A stretch of 64,000 bases of DNA from Paenibacillus plantarum. GTDB taxonomy: Bacteria > Bacillota > Bacilli > Paenibacillales > NBRC-103111. Shown piece after piece: positions 16,660 to 24,496 of the stretch (the first letter of the stretch is position 1; each line of letters begins with the position of its first letter). The DNA is taken from assembly GCF_013141695.1 (NCBI RefSeq), contig NZ_WHNY01000060.1, forward strand, positions 310,001 to 374,000, read 5' to 3'. The translations under genes were made by a program, and so were the position numbers. Under the pieces are notes generated by a model. That model saw only the letters and a list, made by a program, of their open reading frames with translations. It had not been told where the DNA came from and ran no database searches.

Positions 16660-17292
16660 ATGATGAACATCCGAGAGCGGAAAATAGAATTACGCAAGGA
16701 AATGGAAATACGACGTGCTTCGATTGTTGCCGAGATCCGGGATGAGAAGCAACAACTAATCAACCAAAGAATGGTGAAGCTATGTTCGGATAAGCTGTTT
16801 GAACAGGGGCAAATACCGTCCAATTCTCAGCCTACGCTGATGAGCTATATGCCATTTCGTTCTGAACCCGACGTTGCGCCATTAATGGAATGGTGCTGGC
16901 AGCAGGGAATTCGTGTGCTGATACCGAAAGTAGTGGCAGATACGAAAACGATGAACTTGCACATCATAAGCCGCTATGAGGACCTCGAAAGTGGTGCTTA
17001 TGGGATTAGAGAGCCGCGGAGTGATGTTCCCATTGAACATGATTTGGGCACGATCTCCATGATTGTTGTACCAGGTTTAGCCTTTGATCTAGATTTTGGT
17101 CGCTTGGGTTACGGCGGCGGCTTTTATGATCGGTTTATGCAGTTATTCGCTGCGCGCGGTTTGAAAAGACCTTTTGCCGTTGCAGCTGCTTTCGATAATC
17201 AATTGATTCCTGCTGTTCCTTCTTCTTGGCATGATTTTCGAGTGGATGGCATCGTAACCGAAAGTAAGATGGTGTTCAAAACAGAAACCTAA
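16660..17292 (+). CDS. 5-formyltetrahydrofolate cyclo-ligase
   Basis: A 210-residue enzyme that converts 5-formyl-THF to 5,10-methenyl-THF using ATP. It shows the N-terminal KxELRKEME basic segment, the FRSEPD substrate loop, and the C-terminal RLGYGGGFYDRF signature that binds ATP and folate. ATG 16660 may be replaced by ATG 16663. moaC starts shortly after its stop, so the two are probably co-transcribed with the molybdenum cofactor genes. Confidence 0.93.
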   Translation: MMNIRERKIELRKEMEIRRASIVAEIRDEKQQLINQRMVKLCSDKLFEQGQIPSNSQPTLMSYMPFRSEPDVAPLMEWCWQQGIRVLIPKVVADTKTMNLHIISRYEDLESGAYGIREPRSDVPIEHDLGTISMIVVPGLAFDLDFGRLGYGGGFYDRFMQLFAARGLKRPFAVAAAFDNQLIPAVPSSWHDFRVDGIVTESKMVFKTET

Positions 17293-17308
17293 TATAGAGG
17301 TGATTGCA

Positions 17309-17803
17309 GTGCCCGATTCTTCACCATTGACGCATTTTAATGAGCAGGGAAGAGCGCGCATGGTCGACATATCGGATAAAGATGAGACGAAGCGCACGGC
17401 CACAGCTCGCTCTACCTTATTAATGAAGTCAGACACGCTTGATTTAATCCTCCAGGGTAAAATGAAAAAAGGCGACGTCCTCGCCGTGGCTCAAGTGGCT
17501 GGCATCATGGCCGCCAAGAAAACGTCAGACTGGATACCGATGTGCCATCCTATCGCTTTAACCGGGGTCGATATTCAGTTTACGAATAATGGCATCAATG
17601 AACTATACATAGAAGCAACTGTACGTACAACAGGTCCTACAGGGGTAGAAATGGAAGCCCTGACGGCTGTTTCTGCCGCGGCATTAACCGTGTATGACAT
17701 GTGCAAAGCTGTAGAGAAAGATATGGTGATTAACTCGACCCTGCTTGTTATGAAAACAGGCGGTAAAAACGGGGATTTTCACAGGCAAGACATGAAAGCG
17801 TGA
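17309..17803 (+). CDS. moaC: Cyclic pyranopterin monophosphate synthase MoaC
   Basis: MoaC performs the second half-reaction of the first step of molybdenum cofactor synthesis (to cyclic pyranopterin monophosphate). The sequence has LTHFNEQGRARMVDISDK at the N-terminus, the MCHPIALTGVDI motif with the catalytic-pocket His, and the EMEALTAVSAAALTVYDMCK block. GTG 17309 is preceded by AGAGG at 9 bases; an in-frame GTG at 17300 overlaps that site. About 164 residues, normal size. MoaA, MoaD and MoaE are not in the window. Confidence 0.96.
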   Translation: MPDSSPLTHFNEQGRARMVDISDKDETKRTATARSTLLMKSDTLDLILQGKMKKGDVLAVAQVAGIMAAKKTSDWIPMCHPIALTGVDIQFTNNGINELYIEATVRTTGPTGVEMEALTAVSAAALTVYDMCKAVEKDMVINSTLLVMKTGGKNGDFHRQDMKA

Positions 17804-17910
17804 GGGGAGTAAGATCCAGCGCCAACATACCGTTAATCGGGTGAGGTTCTGCCTATCACGCAGGTTAGTGGGTTGATCTCATTCAGTGAACAAGGGAGAG
17901 GTGACGAAGG

Positions 17911-18402
17911 ATGCACTGGAAAGTTGCGATTTTGACAGCCAGTGACCGCGGTTACCGAGGAGAACGAGAAGACACTAGCGCTCAGGTAATCCGCGAGCTG
18001 ATTGAAGAGGAAATTCAAGGCGAAATCATCGAGTACCGGGTCGTTCCGGACGAGATGGACGAAATTATGGCTTCCTTAATAGAAATGACTGATTATTATC
18101 AAGCTGATTTAATTTTAACAACAGGTGGAACTGGTTTGGCTCCGCGAGATGTTACACCGGAAGCAACGCTCAATGTGATTGATCGTGTTGCACCTGGTTT
18201 TGCCGAAGCGATGCGCATGATCTCGATGCAAAAAACGAAGAAAGCGATGCTCTCACGAGCCGTCTCTGGCATTCGCGGACGCACGCTGATCATTAATTTG
18301 CCAGGCAGTCCGAAGGGTGTTCAAGAAAATCTGATGGCGATCATTGATCAGCTTCCTCATGCGCTTGGTATTCTAACAGGCAAAGAAGGCGATCACGGGT
18401 GA
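17911..18402 (+). CDS. moaB: Molybdenum cofactor protein, MogA/MoaB family
   Basis: A 163-residue MoCF-domain protein. The TTGGTGLAPRDVTPEAT segment is the molybdopterin-binding loop of the MogA/MoaB fold, and LPGSPKGVQENL is the conserved C-terminal motif. The family adenylylates molybdopterin or assists Moco assembly. ATG 17911 is preceded by GGGAGAGGTGACGAAGG. It is separated from moaC by 107 bases with no gene. Confidence 0.92.
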   Translation: MHWKVAILTASDRGYRGEREDTSAQVIRELIEEEIQGEIIEYRVVPDEMDEIMASLIEMTDYYQADLILTTGGTGLAPRDVTPEATLNVIDRVAPGFAEAMRMISMQKTKKAMLSRAVSGIRGRTLIINLPGSPKGVQENLMAIIDQLPHALGILTGKEGDHG

Positions 18403-18477
18403 ATGGGAAAATGAAGCGTGTAAGCTGCCTCATGATGAATTGCGGAGTAATAGGAACAAGTCAGAAGGTGACTCGTG

Positions 18478-19503
18478 ATGAGTAAAGATACTTCCATGCT
18501 GCGCGAGGTCAAAGTGGAAGATGCAATCGGGATGATTCTTCCGCATGATCTCACGCAGATTTTGCCAGGCAAGTTCAAAGGCCGGCTGTTCCGCAAAGGT
18601 CATCAAGTGACGGAAGCGGATATTCCTGCCCTGCTCAGCATCGGCAAGGAACATATCTATGTGATGGAGCTGCAACCTGGCTATCTCCATGAGGATGAGG
18701 CTGCCTTGCGCATGGCCCGCGCCATTGCGGGAACAGATAAATGTTCGGATCTCAGACTTACTGAGCCGCATGAGGGCAAAGTGAACGTGAAGTCGGAGAT
18801 TCACGGTTTGGTGAAAATCGATAAAGCGTTCGTGGACAGCGTGAACGCGATTGATGAGGTCATCATGTCGACGATTCGCAGCAACACGGTCGTTCAGGGC
18901 GGCGCTTCGCTGGTCGGTACGCGGGTGATCCCGCTGATCGTCGACGAAGCGAAGGTTGCAGAGGTCGAGCGGCTAGCCGCGGCTCGACGTGAGGAAGGCT
19001 TCACCTTGCTCGAGGTGAAGCCATTTCGCAAGCTGCGCGTCGGCGTGATTACGACGGGCAGCGAGGTCTTCAAGGGCCGAATTCAGGATAAATTCGGCCC
19101 GGTTGTGAAAGAGAAGGTCGCGCAGCTCGGCTCCGTGGTTGTGGACCAACGCTTCGTGTCGGATGACAGCGAAGCGATTGTGGGTGAGATCCACGCGCTG
19201 CAAGCGCTAGGCGTGGATCTGGTGCTGGTCACGGGCGGCATGTCCGTGGACCCGGATGATCGCACGCCTGGTGCGATCAAGGCGGCCGGCGCCCGCGTGG
19301 TCAGCTACGGCACGCCGATGCTGCCGGGCTCGATGCTGATGATCGCCTATCTAGGCGATCTGCCGATCATGGGCCTGCCGGGTTGTGTGATGCACGACCT
19401 GTACACGTCTTTTGATGTGCTGCTGCCGCGCATCTGCGCAGGCGAAGAAATCGTGCGTAGTGACATCACGGAGATGGGCTACGGCGGATTTTATCAATGT
19501 TAG
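18478..19503 (+). CDS. Molybdopterin-binding protein (MoeA/CinA-like MoCF domain)
   Basis: A 341-residue protein whose second half is a MoCF domain: VGVITTGSEVFKGRI, then VLVTGGMSVDPDDRTPGAI and LPGCVMHDLYTSFDVLLP. The N-terminal 170 residues do not resemble the full MoeA structure, so this is the shorter molybdopterin-binding protein common in Bacilli. ATG 18478 has AAGGTG 7 bases upstream; GTG 18475 is the adjacent alternative. The gene is GC-richer in its second half. It follows moaB and precedes tatA. Confidence 0.85.
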   Translation: MSKDTSMLREVKVEDAIGMILPHDLTQILPGKFKGRLFRKGHQVTEADIPALLSIGKEHIYVMELQPGYLHEDEAALRMARAIAGTDKCSDLRLTEPHEGKVNVKSEIHGLVKIDKAFVDSVNAIDEVIMSTIRSNTVVQGGASLVGTRVIPLIVDEAKVAEVERLAAARREEGFTLLEVKPFRKLRVGVITTGSEVFKGRIQDKFGPVVKEKVAQLGSVVVDQRFVSDDSEAIVGEIHALQALGVDLVLVTGGMSVDPDDRTPGAIKAAGARVVSYGTPMLPGSMLMIAYLGDLPIMGLPGCVMHDLYTSFDVLLPRICAGEEIVRSDITEMGYGGFYQC

Positions 19504-19543
19504 AAGAGTATTCATAACGCAACACATAATGGAGATGAAGTCC

Positions 19544-20092
19544 ATGTTTCAAAATATTGGTTTCACCGAGCTTTTATTGATCGCCGTCGTCGCGCTTGTC
19601 ATATTCGGACCGCAGAAGCTGCCGGAGATCGGCAGAATGCTTGGTAAGACGTTAAGAGATTTCAAGCAAGCGACGAATGAACTCATGAGTGACGAGCCCA
19701 AAGCGCCATTAGCATCCAAAACACCAGTTGTACCTGACCCGGTCACACCTGTGGAGGTTGCTAGCGTGGTTGCAATCGATAAAGAGGCAATAGATTCTAT
19801 TGAGCCATTACCTCAAGGGTCGATAAAGGCGCAAATTATGGCAGAACCAGCAGCCTCGTCTGAGGTGAAACCTGCGGTGACTTTCGTAACGAAAAAGTCC
19901 TCTGAGGTTGTTCATGTTATCGGTACGCCAGCTGAAGCTGCAGAGGCCATATCCTTGCCAATTTCGTCATCATCAGTTTCACAAGCAGACAGCGATGTGT
20001 TGTCCTCCGCTCCTGCACAAGCCTCGGCCCCTACCCCGGCGCCAGCGCAGCAGTCAGGCAATACAGGCAATTCCCGGCGATTACCGGATTAG
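19544..20092 (+). CDS. tatA: Twin-arginine translocase subunit TatA
   Basis: A 182-residue TatA. A short N-terminal transmembrane helix (TELLLIAVVALVIF) is followed by FGPQKLPEIGRMLGKTLRDF, the conserved hinge and amphipathic helix. After about residue 55 the protein is an unusually long low-complexity Pro/Ala/Ser/Val tail, longer than typical 60-90 residue TatA. I start at ATG 19544 because GGAGATG lies 8 bases before it; the upstream in-frame extension overlaps the previous gene and does not look like protein. It pairs with tatC to form a minimal TatA-TatC translocase exporting folded proteins. Confidence 0.94.
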   Translation: MFQNIGFTELLLIAVVALVIFGPQKLPEIGRMLGKTLRDFKQATNELMSDEPKAPLASKTPVVPDPVTPVEVASVVAIDKEAIDSIEPLPQGSIKAQIMAEPAASSEVKPAVTFVTKKSSEVVHVIGTPAEAAEAISLPISSSSVSQADSDVLSSAPAQASAPTPAPAQQSGNTGNSRRLPD

Positions 20093-20155
20093 TTTTTTTG
20101 TCACGCAGATTAAGAAGTGGTTCAGCCTGCAGGCTGTATGCACTAGATTAGGTAG

Positions 20156-20920
20156 GTGAGTCGGTTGAAGAACGAAGAAATGTCTCTTGTAGAGCACCTT
20201 GGCGAGCTTCGCAAGCGAATCATGTGGATATTAGTTGTTCTGGTCATTGGTATGGTGGGTGGGCTCGTAGCTGCTAAACCTATCATTCGGTATCTCAAAA
20301 GTATCCCGCCAGCAGATGGCATCGGTTGGAACGTGTTCTCCCCTTGGGATGCCTTGCGTTTGTATATGAATTTTGGGTTAGCTGTCGGTCTTCTTATCAC
20401 ATTACCCGTGATTCTTTACCATATATGGGCTTTCGTTAAGCCGGGCTTGCGGGAGACGGAGCAGAAGGCTTCGCTCCTCTACGTACCTTACGCATTTTTG
20501 CTCTTTTTGTTGGGATTATCCTTTGGGTATTGGGTTGTCTTTCCGATGGCGTTTTATTTTACTTCGTCGATTAGTAAGAGTTTAGAAATAACGGAGATGT
20601 ACGGTGCTGCGCAGTATTTTACCTTCATGTTTAACATCGTTCTTCCGCTTGCGTGTGTGTTTGAGATGCCGATCGTGGTGATGTTTCTCACGAAGATTAA
20701 GCTGCTGAACCCGAAGCGCCTGCATAAGTTTAGAAGATATGCTTACATGCTGATGGTTATTCTTGCGACCGTTATTACGCCGCCAGATGCGATTTCAGCG
20801 ATTTTAGTTGCGGTGCCGCTCATTATTCTATATGAATTCAGTGTCTTCATGTCGGGCTTCATTTATCGCAAACAGCTTGCGAAAGATGCCGCTTGGGAAC
20901 TGGAGTTTGGTCCTAAATGA
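20156..20920 (+). CDS. tatC: Twin-arginine translocase subunit TatC
   Basis: A 254-residue integral membrane protein with six predicted helices. MSLVEHLGELRKRI at the N-terminus is the signal-recognition segment, and FVKPGLRETEQK and FEMPIVV are further TatC hallmarks. GTG 20156 gives an N-terminus parallel to B. subtilis TatCy; TTG 20165 is an alternative. It is the receptor for twin-arginine signal peptides. The gene is 63 bases after tatA and is followed by a terminator. Confidence 0.96.
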   Translation: MSRLKNEEMSLVEHLGELRKRIMWILVVLVIGMVGGLVAAKPIIRYLKSIPPADGIGWNVFSPWDALRLYMNFGLAVGLLITLPVILYHIWAFVKPGLRETEQKASLLYVPYAFLLFLLGLSFGYWVVFPMAFYFTSSISKSLEITEMYGAAQYFTFMFNIVLPLACVFEMPIVVMFLTKIKLLNPKRLHKFRRYAYMLMVILATVITPPDAISAILVAVPLIILYEFSVFMSGFIYRKQLAKDAAWELEFGPK

Positions 20921-20934
20921 AGAAGTGCATGAAC

Positions 20935-20967
20935 ATAGTCTGCCTACATGGCGGGCTATTTTTTTTC
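20935..20967 (+). terminator. Intrinsic terminator after tatC
   Basis: ATAGTCTGCC pairs with GGCGGGCTAT (10 bp with G-U pairs) across a 5-base loop, followed by a run of eight T. Confidence 0.85.
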
Positions 20968-21046
20968 ATTCATAGAGGGAATATTTGGTTATCATTTGGG
21001 TAGAATGAGGGGGGTGTCCTAAAGAATGAAAAATGTGTAAAAGGAC

Positions 21047-21113
21047 TTGCAAATTACTCCCAGAATGAGTATCATAAGAGGTGTTGTTAGCACTAAACAC
21101 ATTCGAGTGCTAA
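21047..21113 (+). promoter_or_regulatory. groESL promoter and CIRCE operator
   Basis: -35 TTGCAA (21047-21052), a 17-base spacer and -10 TATCAT (21070-21075) precede a CIRCE element at 21087-21113: TTAGCACTA, a 9-base spacer, then GAGTGCTAA. This differs from the CIRCE consensus by one base in the left arm. CIRCE is the binding site of the heat-shock repressor HrcA, so groESL should be HrcA-controlled. hrcA is not in the window. Confidence 0.93.
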
Positions 21114-21163
21114 TAACTAAGAAATATACCCAAGACAAATTTTCTAAAGGAGGCTATTTTTCC

Positions 21164-21445
21164 ATGATCAGACCGTTAGGTGATCGAGTTATCATTGAAG
21201 CCGTTGCGAAAGAGGAGACTACAGCAAGTGGCATCGTGCTGCCAGATACAGCTAAAGAAAAACCACAAGAAGGTAAAGTTGTAGCCGTTGGCGCTGGCGC
21301 GTTGAAAGATGGCGTACGTGTTCCGCTTGAAGTAAGCGAAGGCGACCGCATCATTTTCTCCAAATACGCTGGAACTGAAGTGAAATACGAAGGCCGCGAA
21401 CTGTTGATCTTGCGCGAAAGCGACATCCTCGCTGTATTAGCCTAA
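21164..21445 (+). CDS. groES: Co-chaperonin GroES
   Basis: A 93-residue GroES, the seven-fold lid of the GroEL chamber. It starts MIRPLGDRVIIEAV, has the mobile-loop region around EETTASGIVLPD, and ends with the LLILRESDILAVL segment. ATG 21164 follows AAAGGAGG. Heat-inducible through the upstream CIRCE. Confidence 0.97.
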   Translation: MIRPLGDRVIIEAVAKEETTASGIVLPDTAKEKPQEGKVVAVGAGALKDGVRVPLEVSEGDRIIFSKYAGTEVKYEGRELLILRESDILAVLA

Positions 21446-21520
21446 GTTAGAGCAGCATATAGATCGGCTTTACGTTAATAACAATTTATCTAGGTTTTTA
21501 ATTAGAGGAGGTTTCCTATC

Positions 21521-23149
21521 GTGGCAAAAGAAATTAAGTTCAGTGAAGACGCACGCCGCGCGATGCTTCGCGGGGTAGATGCTTTGGCGAATGCCGTTAA
21601 AGTAACACTAGGTCCAAAAGGCCGTAACGTAGTTCTTGAGAAAAAATTTGGTAGCCCGTTGATCACTAACGATGGTGTTACAATTGCGAAAGAAATCGAA
21701 CTTGAAGATGCTTTCGAAAACATGGGAGCACAACTTGTTAAAGAAGTTGCTACTAAAACTAACGATGTTGCTGGTGACGGTACAACAACTGCAACGGTTC
21801 TAGCACAAGCTATGATCCGTGAAGGTCTGAAAAACGTTACTGCAGGCGCTAACCCAATGGTTATCCGCAAAGGTATCGAGAAAGCTGTTAAAGCGGCTGT
21901 AGAAGAGCTTCAAGCTATCGCGAAGCCAATCGAAGGCAAACAGTCCATCGCACAAGTAGCGGCAATCTCTGCTGCTGACGAAGAAGTAGGCGAATTGATC
22001 GCTGAAGCTATGGAAAAAGTTGGTAAAGATGGTGTTATCACAGTTGAAGAATCCAAAGGCTTCTTGACGGAGCTTGAGGTTGTAGAAGGTATGCAATTCG
22101 ACCGTGGGTACACATCCCCATACATGATCACTGATACGGATAAAATGGAAGCAGTTCTGGACAACCCGTACATCTTGATCACAGACAAAAAAATCTCGAA
22201 CATCCAAGAAATCTTGCCTGTTCTTGAAAAAGTGGTTCAATCCGGTAAACAACTTCTGATCATTGCTGAAGATGTTGAAGGCGAAGCACAAGCAACTCTT
22301 GTTGTGAACAGACTTCGTGGCACATTCACTTGCGTAGCTGTTAAAGCTCCTGGTTTCGGTGACCGTCGTAAAGCGATGTTGGGTGATATCGCTGCTCTAA
22401 CAGGTGGCCAAGTGATTACAGAAGAGCTTGGATTGGATCTGAAATCCACGACTCCTGACCAATTGGGGAGCGCTCGTCAAATCCGTGTTACCAAAGAAAA
22501 CACAATCATCGTTGATGGTGCTGGTAACCCACAAGATATCAAGGCTCGCGTTACACAAATTCGTTCCCAATTGGAAGAAACAACTTCCGACTTCGATAAA
22601 GAAAAACTACAAGAGCGTTTGGCTAAACTTTCTGGCGGCGTAGCTGTTATCAAAGTTGGCGCAGCGACTGAAACTGAATTGAAAGAGCGCAAACTTCGCA
22701 TCGAAGATGCTTTAAACGCGACTCGTGCAGCAGTTGAAGAAGGTATCGTTTCTGGTGGTGGTACTGCCCTAGTTAACGTATACAACGCAGTAGCGAAAGT
22801 AGTAGCAACTGGTGATGAGCAAACGGGTGTTAACATCATCCTTCGTTCCCTTGAAGAGCCAGTTCGCACAATCGCAGCTAACGCTGGTCAAGAAGGCTCC
22901 GTTATCGTTGAGCGCTTGAAAAACGAAAAAGTAGGCATCGGCTACAACGCAGCAACTGGACAATGGGTAAACATGTTCGAAGCTGGTATCGTTGACCCTG
23001 CGAAAGTAACACGTTCCGCACTTCAAAACGCAGCATCTGTTGCAGCTATGTTCTTGACAACAGAAGCGGTTATCGCTGATAAACCAGAAGCAAGCAAACC
23101 AGGTATGCCTGATATGGGCGGCATGGGTGGAATGGGCGGTATGATGTAA
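21521..23149 (+). CDS. groEL: Chaperonin GroEL
   Basis: A 542-residue chaperonin that folds proteins in the GroEL-GroES chamber. Signatures include VTLGPKGRNVVLEK, the ATP-binding GDGTTTATVLA, and the C-terminal Gly-Gly-Met tail (GGMGGMGGMM). It begins with GTG after GAGGAGG. It lies 75 bases after groES and is followed by a terminator. Codon usage is highly biased, as expected for a highly expressed gene. Confidence 0.98.
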   Translation: MAKEIKFSEDARRAMLRGVDALANAVKVTLGPKGRNVVLEKKFGSPLITNDGVTIAKEIELEDAFENMGAQLVKEVATKTNDVAGDGTTTATVLAQAMIREGLKNVTAGANPMVIRKGIEKAVKAAVEELQAIAKPIEGKQSIAQVAAISAADEEVGELIAEAMEKVGKDGVITVEESKGFLTELEVVEGMQFDRGYTSPYMITDTDKMEAVLDNPYILITDKKISNIQEILPVLEKVVQSGKQLLIIAEDVEGEAQATLVVNRLRGTFTCVAVKAPGFGDRRKAMLGDIAALTGGQVITEELGLDLKSTTPDQLGSARQIRVTKENTIIVDGAGNPQDIKARVTQIRSQLEETTSDFDKEKLQERLAKLSGGVAVIKVGAATETELKERKLRIEDALNATRAAVEEGIVSGGGTALVNVYNAVAKVVATGDEQTGVNIILRSLEEPVRTIAANAGQEGSVIVERLKNEKVGIGYNAATGQWVNMFEAGIVDPAKVTRSALQNAASVAAMFLTTEAVIADKPEASKPGMPDMGGMGGMGGMM

Positions 23150-23182
23150 GAAGCTCTGACGAGCTTCTGCGCATGCAGAGAG

Positions 23183-23210
23183 AAAGACTCCTTCGGGGGT
23201 CTTTTTTTTT
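23183..23210 (+). terminator. Intrinsic terminator after groEL
   Basis: AAAGACTCC pairs with GGGGTCTTT across a TTCG tetraloop and runs into nine T. Confidence 0.9.
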
Positions 23211-23265
23211 ATTTTAATCACAATATTAGCATTAGCATATTAGAACGTATGTTCTATTTCAGTGA

Positions 23266-23286
23266 AATTAAAAAGCCCATAGGGCT
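23266..23286 (-). terminator. Terminator of the coiled-coil gene pair
   Basis: AGCCC-ATA-GGGCT with an A-run at 23266-23273, which becomes a U-run on the minus strand. It lies just after the stop of the minus-strand gene at 23294. Confidence 0.7.
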
Positions 23287-23293
23287 ACGAATG

Positions 23294-23572
23294 TTATCTG
23301 TTTTTTAACTTGTCTATTTCAATGGCGTGATCAACGAGTTGTTTATCGATGACATTAAAATGATGGGCGAATGTATGATGTTCTGTTACTAAATGTCTTT
23401 GAACTGCTTCTAGTTGCTTGACATCTTCTAGCGTTTCTAGGACTACTTGTCTAATTAGAGGAATGTCAGATACGAAAGCTTCTATTGAATTTAAGCGCTC
23501 ATTCATTTGTTTTTGTTCCATTTTCATTTCTTTTATTTCTTCTAGAATTTGTATTAATAATTGCTCGTTCAT
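23294..23572 (-). CDS. Hypothetical coiled-coil protein
   Basis: A 92-residue hydrophilic protein of no recognised function. It is almost entirely predicted helix with hydrophobic heptad spacing (MNEQLLIQILEEIKEMKMEQ and onward) and ends in a short basic segment. ATG 23572 has AAAGGATG 8 bases upstream. It lies 17 bases after the similar gene at 23590-23856, with which it probably forms an operon. Confidence 0.7.
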   Translation of the reverse strand: MNEQLLIQILEEIKEMKMEQKQMNERLNSIEAFVSDIPLIRQVVLETLEDVKQLEAVQRHLVTEHHTFAHHFNVIDKQLVDHAIEIDKLKNR

Positions 23573-23589
23573 AAATATATCATCCTTTC

Positions 23590-23856
23590 CTAATGTTTTT
23601 GTTTTAGTAAGTATACATCTTCCTCGGTTTTGGAAATCTTATCTCTTTGAAAGTCTAAGCGGTCATTGGTTGTGTGAATTGCTTCAAGGAGACGGTCATC
23701 AGATTCGATATTTTCGAGATGATGTGAGTCTAATGTTAGCTGAATACGGTCAATTTTTGTTTCTACGTTTTCTAGTCTCGTGTCGACGCCTTTTAGTCTT
23801 GTGTCCATGGTTTCTAGTTGCAACATTATTTTATGCAGTAATTCTTCCACATTCAT
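23590..23856 (-). CDS. Hypothetical coiled-coil protein
   Basis: An 88-residue coiled-coil protein of unknown function. It carries near-heptad repeats: LETMDTRLKGVDTRLENVE shows a repeated (M/V)DTRL unit. ATG 23856 or GTG 23859 could be the start; AAGAGGTG overlaps this region. Its neighbour 17 bases downstream has similar size and composition, which suggests ancient duplication or partner subunits, but I see no long identical stretch. Confidence 0.65.
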   Translation of the reverse strand: MNVEELLHKIMLQLETMDTRLKGVDTRLENVETKIDRIQLTLDSHHLENIESDDRLLEAIHTTNDRLDFQRDKISKTEEDVYLLKQKH

Positions 23857-24135
23857 CACCTCTTCTTAAGTTCACTTTAGCTTCCTGTCTAAATGTGACA
23901 AGCCCTGTTCATAATTATACAGCGTAATTCCCATACTGTGAACGATAACATAAATTCACTTTTGTTTACTCCCAGGTACTCGCCATACAGCCTGGCTCTT
24001 TTTCATTTGCTTGGACACCATGCCTGCTTGGCCCACGCGCATCAGCCCATTTATGGGAAAGATAGGCATTGGTACACTCTATGGACTAGGGTTAGGCGTA
24101 TACTATCTCATACTAACAGAGGAGTTGACGCATTC

Positions 24136-24378
24136 ATGGCTTTACAACCAAACCAAGGAAAACAATTTCAGTGTCCACCTGCTGACCCGATAATGACAGA
24201 TCCAGAAAGAGTAGTTAGGGATTTCTACCACCCACAAAAGGTTCAAGTTATTCATCCAATCCAAATTGTAAATCGCCATCACTGTGTACCGGTCTATGAG
24301 CATGTGTATACGTGCAGCGAAACCGATGAGTATTGTGGAACGCACCCGCATCCGCACCAAGGCATGCTAAGGAAGTAA
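24136..24378 (+). CDS. Small His/Cys-rich protein, probable CotD-like spore coat protein
   Basis: An 80-residue protein rich in His, Cys, Tyr and Pro, with HHCVPVYEHVYTC and a C-terminal THPHPHQ segment. Small His/Cys-rich proteins of this kind resemble the CotD group of spore coat proteins. ATG 24136 is preceded by GAGGAG about 11 bases upstream. CGTATACTA at 24097-24105 resembles a sigma-K -10 (CATANNNTA) with one mismatch, but no clear -35 was seen. A longer frame extends upstream to 23938 but is less protein-like. The coat assignment is moderate. Confidence 0.6.
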   Translation: MALQPNQGKQFQCPPADPIMTDPERVVRDFYHPQKVQVIHPIQIVNRHHCVPVYEHVYTCSETDEYCGTHPHPHQGMLRK

Positions 24379-24387
24379 CAGATAAGC

Positions 24388-24435
24388 ACTTCTCGCTAAG
24401 AATCATTCGATGATTCTGGCGGGGGGTGTTTTTTT
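24388..24435 (+). terminator. Intrinsic terminator after the coat-like gene
   Basis: CACTTCTCGC pairs with GCGGGGGGTG, with an inner AGAATCAT-TCG-ATGATTCT hairpin, followed by seven T. Confidence 0.85.
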
Positions 24436-24496
24436 GTTAGGGGAGTTAATTATATAATAAGGGAAGGATGTTGATTGGGTAACGGGGGATAGACAC

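Noticed and set aside
17804..17910. Molybdenum-cofactor riboswitch between moaC and moaB
   Set aside because: The 107-base spacer has a small hairpin, but I could not recognise the Moco aptamer, and there is no terminator or sequestered ribosome site.
21800..22291. 163-codon minus-strand frame
   Set aside because: Antisense shadow of groEL caused by its strong codon bias.
24011..24193. 60-codon plus-strand frame overlapping the coat-like gene
   Set aside because: No ribosome site, and it overlaps the His/Cys-rich gene in another frame.
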